Below are positions 51,901-61,371 of a stretch of DNA of 64,000 nucleotides, piece after piece. The translations under genes and the position numbers were made by a program. The stretch is from positions 18,866,164 through 18,930,163 of the forward strand of contig CM060062.1 in the NCBI GenBank assembly GCA_030533445.1, written 5' to 3'. The DNA comes from Cyprinodon diabolis (lineage: Eukaryota > Chordata > Actinopteri > Cyprinodontiformes > Cyprinodontidae). Below the pieces are notes generated by a model. That model saw only the letters and a list, made by a program, of their open reading frames with translations. It did not search any database and had not been told where the DNA came from. Positions within the stretch are counted from its first letter, which is position 1. Every line of letters begins with the position of its first letter.

Positions 51901-52154
51901 CATATTCTGCTTGTTTGTATCTATAACGACAACCTGTTTTCTTGCATCCTACGATGCAGACTTACGAGGACCAGCACAGCAGCGAGGAGGAGGAGGAAGA
52001 AGAGGAGGAGAGCGAGGATGGGGAGGAGGAGGACGACATCACGAGCGCTGAGTCAGAGAGCAGCGAGGACGAGGAGGGCGGGGAGCCAGAAGACCAGCAG
52101 GGGACCAGCAGACAGCAGCAGCTGGAGTGGGACGACTCCACTCTCACCTACTGA
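9800..52154 (+). CDS. clstn1: Calsyntenin-1, complete 19-exon coding sequence
   Basis: Calsyntenin-1 (alcadein-alpha) is a neuronal type I membrane protein that links vesicles to kinesin-1 through kinesin light chain. Joining 9800-9881, 29787-29909, 33150-33179, 34615-34810, 36749-36957, 37665-37814, 38002-38187, 38596-38844, 39449-39570, 39655-39817, 41309-41359, 42254-42411, 44330-44478, 45327-45571, 46568-46738, 46936-47081, 47189-47321, 48979-49163 and 51960-52154 gives 2943 nt (980 residues plus stop). All introns are GT-AG and the frame holds throughout. Visible parts: signal peptide (1 to about 25), two cadherin repeats (about 38-265), laminin-G/LNS-like domain (about 330-540), membrane helix (about 861-880), two kinesin-binding WDDS motifs (903-906 and 973-976), and an acidic tail between them. 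Length is close to the human protein (about 980). Introns 1 and 12 each carry an intact antisense Tc1-like transposon. Identification is by recognised sequence; exact splice use is inferred. Confidence 0.96.
13173..13805. mobile_element. Non-autonomous DNA transposon (MITE) with GGCCCCGTCCACAC ends
   Basis: Starts GGCCCCGTCCACACGAAG and ends with the near-exact reverse complement CTTTGTGTGGACGGGGCC. It is flanked by TAA on both sides (13170-13172 and 13806-13808), which fits a 3-bp target duplication as in PIF/Harbinger elements. It is CpG-rich, repeats internal 'gtccacacgaa' phrases, and has no transposase frame. Superfamily assignment rests only on the target duplication. Confidence 0.7.
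14098..14126. repeat. Terminal inverted repeat, left, Tc1 copy 1
   Basis: 29-bp end, exact reverse complement of 15317-15345, next to the TA target site. Confidence 0.92.
14180..15211 (-). CDS. Tc1-like DDE transposase, copy 1
   Basis: 343 residues starting [20 protein letters not shown], the usual Tc1 start; an in-frame ATG 11 codons upstream (15244) is a possible alternative. The N-terminus has a paired helix-turn-helix DNA-binding region, including [20 protein letters not shown], then a GRPRKL basic hook. The catalytic part has [10 protein letters not shown] (first D), FQHDCAPVH (second D) and [11 protein letters not shown] (E), with 34 residues between the second D and E: the DD34E signature of Tc1. 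[15 protein letters not shown] is also present. No stop or frameshift, so the protein may be functional. It is expressed, if at all, antisense to clstn1. Confidence 0.95.
   Translation of the reverse strand: MGRSQELSEFQRGTVIGCHLCNKSSREISSLLNIPQSTVSCIIRKWKCLGTTATQPRSGRPRKLTERGQRMLKRIVRRGRQLSAESITTDLQTSCGLQISSRTVRRELHGMGFHGRAAASKPYITKCNAKRRMRWCKARRHWTLEQWRRVLWSDESRFSIWQSDGRVWVWRLPGERYLSDCIVPSVKFGGGGIMVWGCFSGAGLGPLVPVKGTLNASAYQDILDNSMLPTLWEQFGAGPFLFQHDCAPVHKARSIKTWMTESGVDELDWPAQSPDLNPIEHLWDELERRLRARPSRPTSVCDLTNALLEEWSKIPINTLLNLVDSLPRRVEAVLAAKGGPTSY
15317..15345. repeat. Terminal inverted repeat, right, Tc1 copy 1
   Basis: 29-bp partner of the left end, followed by TA. Confidence 0.92.
17430..17770 (+). 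mobile_element. Decayed Tc1-like remnant
   Basis: Starts 'cagggccttgtaaaattatt', like a common fish Tc1 terminus, and later reads [15 protein letters not shown] around 17540-17575, the 'GGGS-MVWGCF' block. Many frame breaks. A different family from the intact 1248-bp element. Confidence 0.5.
18705..19045. mobile_element. Truncated hAT-type element with a terminal hairpin
   Basis: Begins TAGGGGTGTAAATAATAATC and shares, in inverted orientation, long blocks with the element at 20964-21768 (for example 'gctcctggacgtaattctga', 'cctattttgccctcctacct', 'cagtgaatgaggtttt'). The first 90 bases form a palindrome: 18710-18743 and 18762-18795 are exact 34-bp reverse complements around an 18-base loop. 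The opposite terminus was not found, so it is truncated or rearranged. Confidence 0.7.
20956..20963. repeat. Target-site duplication, left, hAT MITE
   Basis: ATCTTTAG, repeated exactly at 21769-21776. T at position 2 and A at position 7 fit the hAT target preference. Confidence 0.9.
20964..21768. mobile_element. Non-autonomous hAT element, 805 bp
   Basis: Ends are TAGGGGTGTAAAT and ATTTACACCCCTA. It is flanked by exact 8-bp copies of ATCTTTAG, the target-duplication length of hAT transposons. Subterminal sequence is rich in GATTCGAT/TATCGAT-like repeats. No transposase frame is visible, so an autonomous relative would have moved it. Confidence 0.88.
21934..21984. repeat. (TA)n microsatellite
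   Basis: About 25 uninterrupted TA units; likely polymorphic. Confidence 0.95.
22955..26585. repeat. ATCC satellite array in two tandem 1.8-kb copies
   Basis: Two direct copies begin TGAGCTTTTGAATTTGTCAT at 22955 and 24741 (period 1786). Each carries the same 140-base non-repetitive leader, then about 1.65 kb of ATCC units broken by recurring variants such as CTCCACTC, TTCATC, TTCCTCC and CACCCACTC. The second copy differs mainly by small gains, such as an extra block near 25510. Because a 4-base unit without stops reads open in every frame, long spurious frames occur here; none is a gene. Confidence 0.93.
26586..26650 (-). mobile_element. Short retroelement 3'-end fragment next to the ATCC array
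   Basis: Directly after the last ATCC units. Its reverse complement reads 'gcaatgtacactctagtac...ttttagacgtgtaatgcaga...aattcata' and then GGAT repeats. The same sequence with a few changes lies at 56047-56107 in the opposite orientation, again running into GGAT repeats. Rex3/RTE-type fish LINEs end in GATG repeats, which fits, but clade assignment is inference. Confidence 0.55.
28576..28606. repeat. (TTTA)n microsatellite
   Basis: Seven to eight TTTA units, uninterrupted. Confidence 0.85.
29787..29909 (+). CDS. clstn1: clstn1 exon 2
   Basis: Follows 'cttcttcacag' and ends before gtgagt, phase 1 to phase 1. Encodes [20 protein letters not shown] and then [20 protein letters not shown], the start of the first cadherin repeat, with the calcium-binding-type DKD. 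Confidence 0.95.
32320..32570 (+). mobile_element. Decayed Tc1-like remnant
   Basis: Around 32490-32550 it reads [17 protein letters not shown], the block carrying the catalytic glutamate of Tc1 transposases. Upstream sequence matches the preceding 'QQDND'-type region only loosely. Frame broken. Confidence 0.5.
33150..33179 (+). CDS. clstn1: clstn1 exon 3, 30-nt microexon
   Basis: A pyrimidine tract and 'atgtag' acceptor precede exactly 30 coding bases, then a gtgatc donor. It is phase 1 on both sides, so inclusion adds ten residues ([10 protein letters not shown]) in the first cadherin repeat and skipping keeps the frame. Human CLSTN1 has isoforms with and without a ten-residue segment at this place, to my knowledge, so this is very likely the conserved alternatively spliced microexon. 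Confidence 0.88.
34615..34810 (+). CDS. clstn1: clstn1 exon 4
   Basis: Encodes [20 protein letters not shown] and on to the cadherin-type [18 protein letters not shown]. The acceptor is 'gttcag|gt' and the donor is caa|gtgagt. It ends in phase 2. The exon joins in frame either to exon 3 or directly to exon 2. Confidence 0.95.
34887..35392. mobile_element. MITE with TTAA target sites
   Basis: Ends are exact inverted repeats: TTAAAGCTACAGTGTGTAAT at the left and ATTACACACTGTAGCTTTAA at the right. The TTAA at each edge fits a TTAA target duplication, as in piggyBac-like or Kolobok-like elements. The interior is GC-richer and has no transposase. Confidence 0.75.
35600..35835 (+). mobile_element. 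Decayed Tc1-like remnant
   Basis: Contains 'tgttctgatgaaactaagac' followed by 'ttgccagtaatgacaataat', which reads as a degenerate SDETKTE-type stretch, the first catalytic aspartate block of Tc1 transposases. Frame broken, boundaries approximate. Confidence 0.5.
36749..36957 (+). CDS. clstn1: clstn1 exon 5 (cadherin repeat junction)
   Basis: Encodes [20 protein letters not shown], the DxNE calcium-linker motif between cadherin repeats 1 and 2, then [20 protein letters not shown] and ending at TIDKDG. The acceptor is 'cctctcag' and the donor gtgagg. Ends in phase 1. Confidence 0.95.
36958..37664 (+). other. clstn1: clstn1 intron 5
   Basis: AT-rich, with a pyrimidine/T run before the next acceptor; no element recognised. 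Confidence 0.6.
37665..37814 (+). CDS. clstn1: clstn1 exon 6
   Basis: Encodes the end of cadherin repeat 2: [49 protein letters not shown]. Phase 1 in and out; donor gtatca. Confidence 0.95.
38002..38187 (+). CDS. clstn1: clstn1 exon 7
   Basis: Encodes [20 protein letters not shown] and on to [20 protein letters not shown], the cysteine-containing linker before the LNS-like domain. Acceptor 'ggttttcag', donor gtaaat, phase 1 in and out. Confidence 0.95.
38330..38570 (+). mobile_element. Decayed Tc1-like remnant
   Basis: Phrases such as 'acatgaaaaccaaaggacac' and 'gacctaaatctaattaagaa' correspond to conserved coding stretches of a fish Tc1 family, in the usual order. It sits inside intron 7, just before exon 8. 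Frame broken. Confidence 0.4.
38596..38844 (+). CDS. clstn1: clstn1 exon 8 (LNS-like domain start)
   Basis: Encodes [20 protein letters not shown] and [20 protein letters not shown], typical of the calsyntenin laminin-G/LNS domain, with an N-glycosylation sequon NWT. Acceptor 'gtgttttag', donor gtaaag, phase 1 in and out. Confidence 0.95.
38845..39448 (+). other. clstn1: clstn1 intron 8
   Basis: 604 bases without a recognisable element or exon. Confidence 0.6.
39449..39570 (+). CDS. clstn1: clstn1 exon 9
   Basis: Encodes [20 protein letters not shown] then [20 protein letters not shown] of the LNS-like domain. Enters in phase 1 and ends in phase 0 before gtctgc, a donor weaker than its neighbours. 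Confidence 0.93.
39655..39817 (+). CDS. clstn1: clstn1 exon 10
   Basis: Encodes [20 protein letters not shown] and on to [17 protein letters not shown]. It is separated from exon 9 by only 84 bases, the shortest intron in the gene. Phase 0 in, phase 1 out. Confidence 0.95.
39876..39975. repeat. Interspersed repeat fragment
   Basis: 'gtcgtccaactccagtcctc...ttttaggtgcatctctgttccaacagacctgcatcaaatgaaaggct' follows a fish repeat I recognise from many genomes (its consensus includes 'caaccctggtcctc...ctgttccaacacacctgattcaaatgaatggct'). Class unknown to me. Confidence 0.45.
40050..41060. mobile_element. Old non-autonomous Tc1-type element
   Basis: Left end 'ctgaaagtattcacaccctc' and right end 'aaggggtgtgaatatttttt' are diverged inverted copies typical of fish Tc1 families. 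No transposase remains between them. It occupies most of the intron between exons 10 and 11. Confidence 0.5.
41309..41359 (+). CDS. clstn1: clstn1 exon 11, 51-nt likely cassette exon
   Basis: A 'ccattgcag' acceptor leads into [17 protein letters not shown], alignable with the human ENDNETEP segment. It carries an NDT sequon. The donor gttgct departs from consensus. It is phase 1 at both ends and a multiple of three, so skipping is frame-neutral. Inclusion as a regulated choice is inference. Confidence 0.78.
42254..42411 (+). CDS. clstn1: clstn1 exon 12
   Basis: Encodes [20 protein letters not shown] then [20 protein letters not shown]. The acceptor ends in 'aaaaaag' with its pyrimidine tract set back about 15 bases. 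Phase 1 in, phase 0 out at gtgagg. A transposon lies about 290 bases downstream in the next intron. Confidence 0.94.
42704..43951 (-). mobile_element. Intact Tc1-like transposon, copy 2
   Basis: 1248 bp with TA on both sides (42702-42703 and 43952-43953), the same 29-bp ends and the same gene as copy 1. It lies in intron 12 of clstn1 and, like copy 1, is antisense to the host gene. No base difference from copy 1 was noticed by eye, which points to very recent transposition. Confidence 0.95.
42786..43817 (-). CDS. Tc1-like DDE transposase, copy 2
   Basis: 343 residues from [11 protein letters not shown] to GGPTSY and a stop, identical to copy 1 in every residue. It keeps the helix-turn-helix region, GRPRKL hook and DD34E residues ([20 protein letters not shown]). 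An alternative in-frame ATG lies at 43850. A promoter was not identified; the 134 bases between start and element end include the terminal repeat. Confidence 0.95.
   Translation of the reverse strand: MGRSQELSEFQRGTVIGCHLCNKSSREISSLLNIPQSTVSCIIRKWKCLGTTATQPRSGRPRKLTERGQRMLKRIVRRGRQLSAESITTDLQTSCGLQISSRTVRRELHGMGFHGRAAASKPYITKCNAKRRMRWCKARRHWTLEQWRRVLWSDESRFSIWQSDGRVWVWRLPGERYLSDCIVPSVKFGGGGIMVWGCFSGAGLGPLVPVKGTLNASAYQDILDNSMLPTLWEQFGAGPFLFQHDCAPVHKARSIKTWMTESGVDELDWPAQSPDLNPIEHLWDELERRLRARPSRPTSVCDLTNALLEEWSKIPINTLLNLVDSLPRRVEAVLAAKGGPTSY
44330..44478 (+). CDS. clstn1: clstn1 exon 13
   Basis: Encodes [20 protein letters not shown] and [20 protein letters not shown]. Acceptor 'ctcttag', donor gtaagt, phase 0 in and phase 2 out. 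Confidence 0.95.
44806..45012 (-). mobile_element. tRNA-derived SINE with (ATT)n tail
   Basis: On the minus strand it starts with an A-box-like 'ggcctggtagagcagtgcga', then an exact B box GGTTCGATCCC (plus positions 44958-44968), a body with 'ctgagcaaaacccttaaccc' and 'ggatggattaaatgcagagg', and ends in ATT repeats (44806-44831). The body phrases are shared by many fish SINEs. The head is not a full tRNA. Confidence 0.75.
45327..45571 (+). CDS. clstn1: clstn1 exon 14
   Basis: Encodes the highly conserved [20 protein letters not shown] and on to [20 protein letters not shown], then an acidic stretch. Phase 2 in, phase 1 out at gtaaga. Confidence 0.96.
46568..46738 (+). CDS. clstn1: clstn1 exon 15
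   Basis: Encodes [20 protein letters not shown] and on to [20 protein letters not shown], part of the membrane-proximal ectodomain. Phase 1 in and out; donor gtacaa. Confidence 0.95.
46936..47081 (+). CDS. clstn1: clstn1 exon 16
   Basis: Encodes [20 protein letters not shown] and [20 protein letters not shown]. Acceptor 'gttttccag', donor gtagga, phase 1 in and phase 0 out. Confidence 0.95.
47189..47321 (+). CDS. clstn1: clstn1 exon 17 (juxtamembrane)
   Basis: Encodes [20 protein letters not shown] and [16 protein letters not shown], the region next to the membrane where calsyntenins are shed by alpha-secretase-type cleavage. Phase 0 in, phase 1 out. Confidence 0.93.
47322..48978 (+). other. 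clstn1: clstn1 intron 17
   Basis: Contains a weak Tc1 remnant at about 48 kb. No other element or exon recognised. Confidence 0.6.
47990..48130 (+). mobile_element. Small Tc1-like remnant
   Basis: 'aaaacatggtggtggttgaa' followed by 'tcatgcttttggatgccttt' corresponds to the HGGG...WGCF block of Tc1 transposases. Very short and broken. Confidence 0.4.
48979..49163 (+). CDS. clstn1: clstn1 exon 18 (membrane helix, first WDDS)
   Basis: Encodes the helix [20 protein letters not shown], a basic stop-transfer FRIRAAH, and [16 protein letters not shown], the first kinesin light chain-binding motif. Reading through its donor (gtaaaa) would give only VKH and a stop, so retention of the last intron would remove the acidic tail and second WDDS motif. 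Confidence 0.96.
49164..51959 (+). other. clstn1: clstn1 intron 18
   Basis: 2.8 kb, strongly AT-rich in its first third. It contains a Tc1 remnant at 50.5-50.7 kb and no other recognised element. It separates the two kinesin-binding motifs of the cytoplasmic tail. Confidence 0.6.
50510..50700 (+). mobile_element. Decayed Tc1-like remnant
   Basis: 'gatcaaagcatatccatgtg' and 'cctagtcaaagtccagactt' match the region around the second aspartate and QSPDLNP block of a fish Tc1 family. Frame broken. Confidence 0.5.
51960..52154 (+). CDS. clstn1: clstn1 exon 19 (acidic tail, second WDDS)
   Basis: Encodes TYEDQHSS, an acidic run of glutamates and aspartates read from GAG/GAA repeats, then [11 protein letters not shown] and TGA. 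The X11-like-binding NPMETY motif is split by the preceding intron. The last four visible residue types match the vertebrate C-terminus. Confidence 0.96.
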   Translation, partial: TYEDQHSSEEEEEEEEESEDGEEEDDITSAESESSEDEEGGEPEDQQGTSRQQQLEWDDSTLTY

Positions 52155-52718
52155 GAAACACCAAGCCCCACACATACTCTGACACACCGACACACACATA
52201 AAACCAGGCCACAGTCACCGCTTTACGCACCCCTCCATGCAGCTTCATGTCTAGGAGCCATAAAATACAAAAAAAAAAAAAAAAAAAAAATGACAAATGT
52301 CCTTCAGCGTATATGGTCAAGGCTTTCCTGTTGTTATCTTCGTGGTGGTACTCAGTGTAGTGTAGTCATCACCAGGTTGCTGATTTAACTTTTCATTTTT
52401 TTTTTAACTTATTCTAATTTTAATTCCCTTGAAAACTTGGCCGACATTTCTTCTGGAGTTTGTGAAGAAGCCAGCCCTGCACTTTCTGTTCTCAGTCAGG
52501 CTTTCATGCAGAGATTCATTTAGATTTCCTGATGTATATCCTTTGGCTAATGCTTTTAGGGTCGCTTGCTGACTTCAGTTTTCTTGGATTGTGGTCCACA
52601 GTGAAGCAATTTTACTCTCTTTTTTTAATTGTCCTTGTTTAGTGCATGAGGAAACTTGGGAAGTCTTACTTGTAGAGAAACAAATCGCTTTTTAAAGATT
52701 TTTTTTTTCCGTTGTTGT

Positions 52719-52726
52719 TGTAAATA
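52719..52726 (+). promoter_or_regulatory. Pumilio-type recognition element
   Basis: TGTAAATA, a perfect match to the Pumilio consensus, about 570 bases after the stop codon. A single match could be chance in AT-rich DNA. Confidence 0.3.
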
Positions 52727-55492
52727 TAAAAACGATGTAATTAGTTGATGTGTTAGTGAAAGCCCGCTCAGCAGGGTCCAATATCTTAAAGAAAAACTAC
52801 AAAAAAACCAACAAAAAAAGACGCAGTACGTAATGTAGAATATCTGTGTCTGCACAGGCTGTAGCATGTCGCTGAATTTCTGCTGAAGCCGTTCCACCGT
52901 GCTTTTCCAAAAGTCTGCCTCGTCATGAGAAGCCCAGGACTGTTACGCAGAGGTTTCCATGACAGAGGGGGGTCCGTTTTGTCCCTTTTTTAAAAAAAGA
53001 AATATTTCTGCAGAGTGAAATGGATTCTTTTGCTTTTCTCTTTAACAGTTTTAGCTCAGTTACTATCAAGGACCAAAAGTGGCCACAATCCGATAAATAA
53101 TTTGTCAAATTCATAATTTATTTTCAACTGTTCTTACTAATAGGAAGACTAATATACATAAAAACATCAATAATTTACTGATATAATAAATATGAATTAT
53201 CTGAAAATGCATAATTTCTTGAAATCATATAGATGTTTTATTTATTTTATTTCAGATTTCCTGCCATTATGAAGCAGCTTGTCGTTAAATTGACCCAAAC
53301 AGCTGATTGATGAGCCTGCACCACAGTTTTACTAAAAGATGAAGGAAAAGTCAGACAATACTCACTTTTGCAATCAGTTTTTTAATATTTTGCAGCATAA
53401 ACGATACATTTGGCATTAGTGGTAAAAAAGAATATGGATTGTTTTAAAACATTTCATAAACAATTATGGTTTTTTTTTAACACATAATATATTTAAATTT
53501 GAATTACCAATCTCCACATTTAATGTACTTTTTCTATCATTAAATGATTTAAATGGTTACCACTAAAAATCTTTATTTATCCAATACTATTGAAATAATC
53601 AAACAAATATTTATCAAATTCTGTCTTTATTGAATTGTGTCATTTTCGGTCCTTGGTACGCAAACGCTTCGCTGCAATGCTCGACTCCTGGCGTCCACAT
53701 TTCCCAGTTCAGCTTGATGTTGCACAGGAGGAACCTTTTATTGGTCATTTTTAGTTCCACTTTTCTTACTACATACGGTACTTTCCAAACTGCCAGAAAG
53801 CACGGCAGGAGGATTTTAAATACAGGTATTGAACTTCCTGCTTGTGGATTTGGACGAGCAGGGCAGCTTTAAACTGCTTTCTTTCTGCCGTGAAGAAAAA
53901 AAGAAGGAAAAGCGTTTCTATCCACCGAGGTTTACTTAGCAAAGTGAATTCCTGCTTTGTGGCATGGCTGTTTATTCATAAAATTAGCATTCATTTTTAA
54001 CTTGTACTCCTGCTCCAAAAGCATCACAAATTTACTGTATTTTAGCAGGAAAACATTTTAAAAATAACCTCTTTCTTCTTTTGTTTCTCAGTAGACCATT
54101 AGGTTTTTATTGTACGTGGAACCATACTGGTAGAGTTGTTCCGACATATTTGTTTACATTTGGTAAACTTGTTTTCCTGCTGGAGGAGGTAGTATAAAAG
54201 CTTATACGATCGATTGGGAAAATGTGCCCAGCCTGTCTCCTCTCAGACGCTGTTGTCCATCACTGTTGTGTGTGTATGTATATATATATATATAAATATT
54301 TGTCTTACAAAACCAGATGATGACAAACCTCTGCTCTTTAGTGCGAGGATGCTAAAAGCTGCATTCGCTTCTACCAGATTTGGGGCATTGCATGGTGCAG
54401 GAGCGGCATTTACAAACAAGCATTAGAGGCTGGATTTTTTTTTTGGGACGTTATTTATTTTTTCATATTTTGCATGAGATTCTCTTCGCAGAGGCCAAAT
54501 CTAATTTTCCTTTTGGGGACAAAGCTTCTTTTGAAGGGTTGTTTCTTTTTACTTTTTTTTTTTTTAAATCTTCGTTTAATTGTTCAATAACCAGTCTCCC
54601 TTTCCTGATGACATTTAAAACACTGGGCCAGGTCTGAGCCAGCTGAGATGGGAGTGCCTTTTCGCCAATCATTGCAGAATTAGCAGGTCTAACAGAAAAA
54701 AAAGACACTTCTCCATGCTCTTTTATTTGTGGCATTTTTTTTTGTTTTTGTTTGACGCTAGATTTCTTACAAAGCTGAGATTTTTTTCCAGCTTGTAGCG
54801 ATCGTAGTCCATCGCTAGTTTTATTGAAAGTACAAACATTCTACATAGATGTCATGTGTCCTTGTTGATGTGTAGAGAAAGTAGATCCATATTGTATCTT
54901 CTATAGATATTGTACTGAATCCACCTTTAAATGATGTACAGTACATAAAGAAATTGCTTTGGCAGCGTAACTAATAACTGAGCTGACAGTGTACAGTAGG
55001 TGATTGTTCTTTTTCTATTGCTTGACTTGTTAAGAAGTGATTCTAAAGGGCAGCATGAAATTCACACAATGACAGTAAATCCTTATGTTAAACATTAAAG
55101 TCTGGTTTCAAGGTCAGTAATGTTCTTACATATGTCTCCACAATGACTCCAACCTCCTTAATCTGAGTCACCTCTACCATAACATGCAGCCAGGCCGTTA
55201 CACCAATAGGAAGCAACTCTGCATGAGCCGCACGTTTGTGAATGTTCTATGAGGGGTAGAGACGGAGACTGTGACGCACCACTGATTCCCAAGATTGTCC
55301 GTTTCACACATCCATCACACTCCAGATCATAAGATTTTTTTTCTTTTTGTTGTTTCATTTTTCGAATGTTGCTCAAATGGACGAACGGGTCTGCAGAAAT
55401 GTGGGATGCCTTCTTTGTGCTTGTTGGAGCTGCTCTCTTTCCTACAGGTCAGAAGGCGGATTGTAGTGAAGTTGATGGTTGCTCTTAAACAC

Positions 55493-55498
55493 AATAAA
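55493..55498 (+). terminator. clstn1: Likely clstn1 polyadenylation signal
   Basis: AATAAA followed within 50 bases by a long T/GT-rich stretch ('cttgttttgtttttttg'), the usual downstream element. Confidence 0.6.
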
Positions 55499-56046
55499 GG
55501 ACGAACTGATGGAATATAAACAGCCTCTCTTGTTTTGTTTTTTTGTTTTTTTTTCTGAGTTCTGATTTTCTGGGGAGGAATGAGAACACGCCCCGTGTGT
55601 TACTACTGCACACCTGAAACAAGTGTGCCCCCTAGTGTTCAGTAGAAAATCCTGAGTAATTTTTCAAGGTTGATAAAGCAAAAGAAGCTCAATGTGGTTA
55701 GCTTTGCTTAGAAATAAAGGTTTTAAAATGAAATTGAAAGATAATTTAATCCAGTAAAGGTGGCTGATTCCATAATAATGCATGTGTATGAAACTGATAT
55801 TCAAAGGCAATATCGATACCGCCAACACCAACTCCGTTGAGTTTATTGAAATGTCAGTCAGAAGCGAATAAGGGTTAAGAAACATGACCCAAACTCCTAG
55901 GAAAACCATAAAAACAGATAAACTGTTAGTCTGAAATGTATTTTGATTCCTTCTAAAAAATAATAAAGCACGATCAATAAGCGAGTCATCAGATTCATAA
56001 AAATGACTACTGTAATGTCTCACACTGTTTTCCAATTATAAGTATT

Positions 56047-56157
56047 CACTTAGCGATGTACACTCTAGTATTAGTACTTTTAGACGTGTAATGCGGAGTA
56101 CTTCATAGGATGGATGGATGGATGGATGGATGGATGGATGGATGGATGGATGGATGG
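56047..56157 (+). mobile_element. Retroelement 3' end with (GGAT)n tail
   Basis: About 60 bases ('tagcgatgtacactctagta', 'ttttagacgtgtaatgcgga', 'gtacttcata') run into about 12 GGAT units at 56108-56157. It is the inverted relative of 26586-26650. This is probably the 5'-truncated end of a LINE with a GATG-type tail. Confidence 0.55.
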
Positions 56158-56418
56158 GTCTTGTGGACTAATCTCACTTCAGGTTTAATGTCAGATTTTA
56201 GTAACTTAAATATATAGTAAGGGTCAGAATTTTACATATGAAGTCACTCAACAATAAAACACAACACAACATAAAACTTTTTTTCCAAAACCAGTTTAAA
56301 TTTATTGCTTTAATATAATCCAAACTGGATCAAAACTGTCATTTTTTTCCGAGTGTGAAGTATTTCCCATAAAAAGAGCAGTTTTTGCTCAAATTTAAGG
56401 AGTGAAAGTTTTGGTTAA

Positions 56419-56745
56419 GGCTGAAACAAATAGTCTAATATTGAAATAATCACCAATTAAGCTAGTAATCGTTAACCTGACTATAGAGACGCTAAAACAG
56501 GTCTTTAGCTGACAGAGCGACCCACTTAAAGCAGTAATCATACAAAAATTGTAAAATAATAAAAGTTTTGCATTTAACATAAAAAAATATAATCTGTCAA
56601 TATGTTCTACCCAGAATTCCTTAAGTGCAAAAGTTAAGTTTCACCTGGTTTAGTCCTATTAATACTCTCCTTTTGCTATCCAATTATTAATCGAAAAAAT
56701 AATCGACATATTAATCAATTAGCAAAACAATCGTTAGTTGCAGCC
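56419..56745. mobile_element. hAT-like MITE
   Basis: The right end reads, inverted, 'ggctgcaactaacgattgtt' with runs of 'taatcgatta'-like sequence, a well-known fish hAT MITE end. The left end 'ggctgaaacaaatagtctaa' is a diverged match. No clear target duplication remains. Confidence 0.5.
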
Positions 56746-57374
56746 CTAGTTTAAGTCAACTTTACTCTTTTCAATCAGGAACCAAATCTGATCTTTTTTA
56801 GGTTGAAATATGTTTAAAATCCTTTTCCTGTGTAGGAGGCGAATATATACATCCAACCCCGGTATAACTGGATAAATGAGCAGCACATACTCTTATGTAG
56901 CAATTAACAAGCTTTCTGCATAACTACAGCAGGATGTCTAAAATCAGGATTCACACATGGCTCCAATGTAAACAATACTGTAGCTTTATGGAGCATGCTT
57001 CAGAGCCACATCAAATGAACCAATTTAAACAAACTCTCCAAGATATACCAAGACTGAACAAATATTTGAAAGAATTATGTTTATAGCAAGAAAAATAGTG
57101 TGTGAGGTGCCACTTACCATTGTTCTAGATATATTTGTGCCTAAAATTAGCATTTATAACTCCTGATCACATGCTGCTGAGAAAAAAAGTCTCAATAAAG
57201 CTAAAATTGTAATCCCAGCTCTTGTGGTTGTTGTAGAGCACAGAAAAGAACATTTTAAAACAATGATGCATCATATTCAGGCTAATGATGATTGAAACTT
57301 TGTCCAGCATTAAAGGCTCTTCTTAATATATTGTTTCTGTTTTATCCAAAGGGTTGTGATGAACATTGGTTGCG

Positions 57375-57380
57375 TTTATT
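57375..57380 (-). terminator. lzic: Possible lzic polyadenylation signal
   Basis: TTTATT on the plus strand is AATAAA on the minus strand, 213 bases after the lzic stop codon. Other variants lie nearby, so the choice is tentative. Confidence 0.35.
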
Positions 57381-57592
57381 CAAACATCTCAGATCACATG
57401 CTCGTACCTATTATATTACAGTTTTACAGAAGAATAACGGACATTTAAAAACATTAAGAAGTATAAAACAATACTGTTAAAAACGCTTAGTATTTATAGA
57501 AACACTAAAAAGTGAAAAGGTATTCATACAAAACTTGATTAATTGGCACATTTTTTATAAGAACATTGATTTAAAATAATTTTTTTAAATGT

Positions 57593-60606
<3,014 letters not shown>

Positions 60607-60840
60607 TCACAATCCTGTTTCCAGAGACTTGAGGACAGACATAAGGAAGTACAATAACAAGCCCCAGCTCAGATTGACTGATATTGATCAACAGGCCACA
60701 AATAGGCTAAGTGGGTGCAAAGGAAGCTTGTGTTTCAATATGTTTTGGTCATCAAACTTAACTTTTGCACAACAAACAGAAAGCTCAGATAAACATTCAC
60801 CATAAATGTAAGCTAACATGCTAAAGCAAAGCATCTCACC

Positions 60841-60950
60841 GTGGACTGCCTTTGTAATAAACAGTTATAAACACGCAGTAACTCGAGGCGGGACGTTTGT
60901 TTCAAACTAACAGGACCGAACCATATAATAATGAAAGGAGGCGCTGCATA
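60841..60950 (-). other. lzic: Likely noncoding first exon of lzic
   Basis: The minus strand has CCACG|gtgaga at 60841, a strong donor that would pair with the acceptor at 60615-60617 across a 226-base intron. The upstream limit is a guess. Confidence 0.45.
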
Positions 60951-61116
60951 AAAGCCGAAAGAAAAGCAGGTTAATTCAGTAAATACGGGTTTAGGGTGTT
61001 TATGTTCTGTTTCTAGTCGTATGAGAGGTGAGGAATTGTGACCATGAACGTAACTTCAGAGCGTGGGTGCGGTCTCTCTAACAGTCCAATCAGCTTCGTC
61101 TATTTTACGTGACCTC

Positions 61117-61124
61117 TGACGTCA
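61117..61124. promoter_or_regulatory. CRE palindrome
   Basis: TGACGTCA, the full CREB/ATF site, 27 bases from the CCAAT box. Confidence 0.6.
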
Positions 61125-61309
61125 GTTACGTACAGAACTTTCTACTTTTAAATGTTTTTTATTTATTTAATGAATTACCTTAAGAGAGCGAAATTGATAG
61201 AAAAAATATTATATTTATTAAATTAATCATCATAACTTTATTTTATTATTTATTATTTATTGTGGGAGAATTTATATATAGCATCCCGATCCAGGCTCCA
61301 TTACAGTAG

Positions 61310-61371
61310 ATGGCGGTAATGCGCATCAATAAGTTGCTTGCCAACCGCCATAAAAAAGAAGAAGAAGAAGA
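61310..61371. repeat. Palindromic GGCGGT repeat with GAA tail
   Basis: ATGGCGGT (61310-61317) and its reverse complement ACCGCCAT (61344-61351) flank 'aatgcgcatcaataagttgc', followed by AAAAAA and five GAA units. I know this arrangement as a recurrent short repeat in fish genomes, often near promoters, and its ATGGCGG core is a YY1-type site. Its origin is unclear to me. Confidence 0.6.

Larger units (their letters stand above)
52155..55520 (+). other. clstn1: clstn1 3' UTR
   Basis: No other gene fits between the stop codon and the AATAAA at 55493-55498, so this is most simply a 3.3-kb 3' UTR. It contains a 22-base A run near 52269-52290, a Pumilio-type site, and T-rich tracts. An earlier ATTAAA at 55094-55099 could give a shorter end. 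Extent is inferred from signals only. Confidence 0.6.
55521..57370. other. Interval between the convergent clstn1 and lzic ends
   Basis: Holds a retroelement 3' end with GGAT repeats and a hAT-like MITE, described separately. No exon was found. In human the ctnnbip1 gene lies between CLSTN1 and LZIC; nothing resembling it is seen here. Confidence 0.6.

Noticed and set aside
52155..55520. Open frames in the clstn1 3' UTR as separate genes
   Set aside because: All are short, lack splice partners and resemble nothing known.
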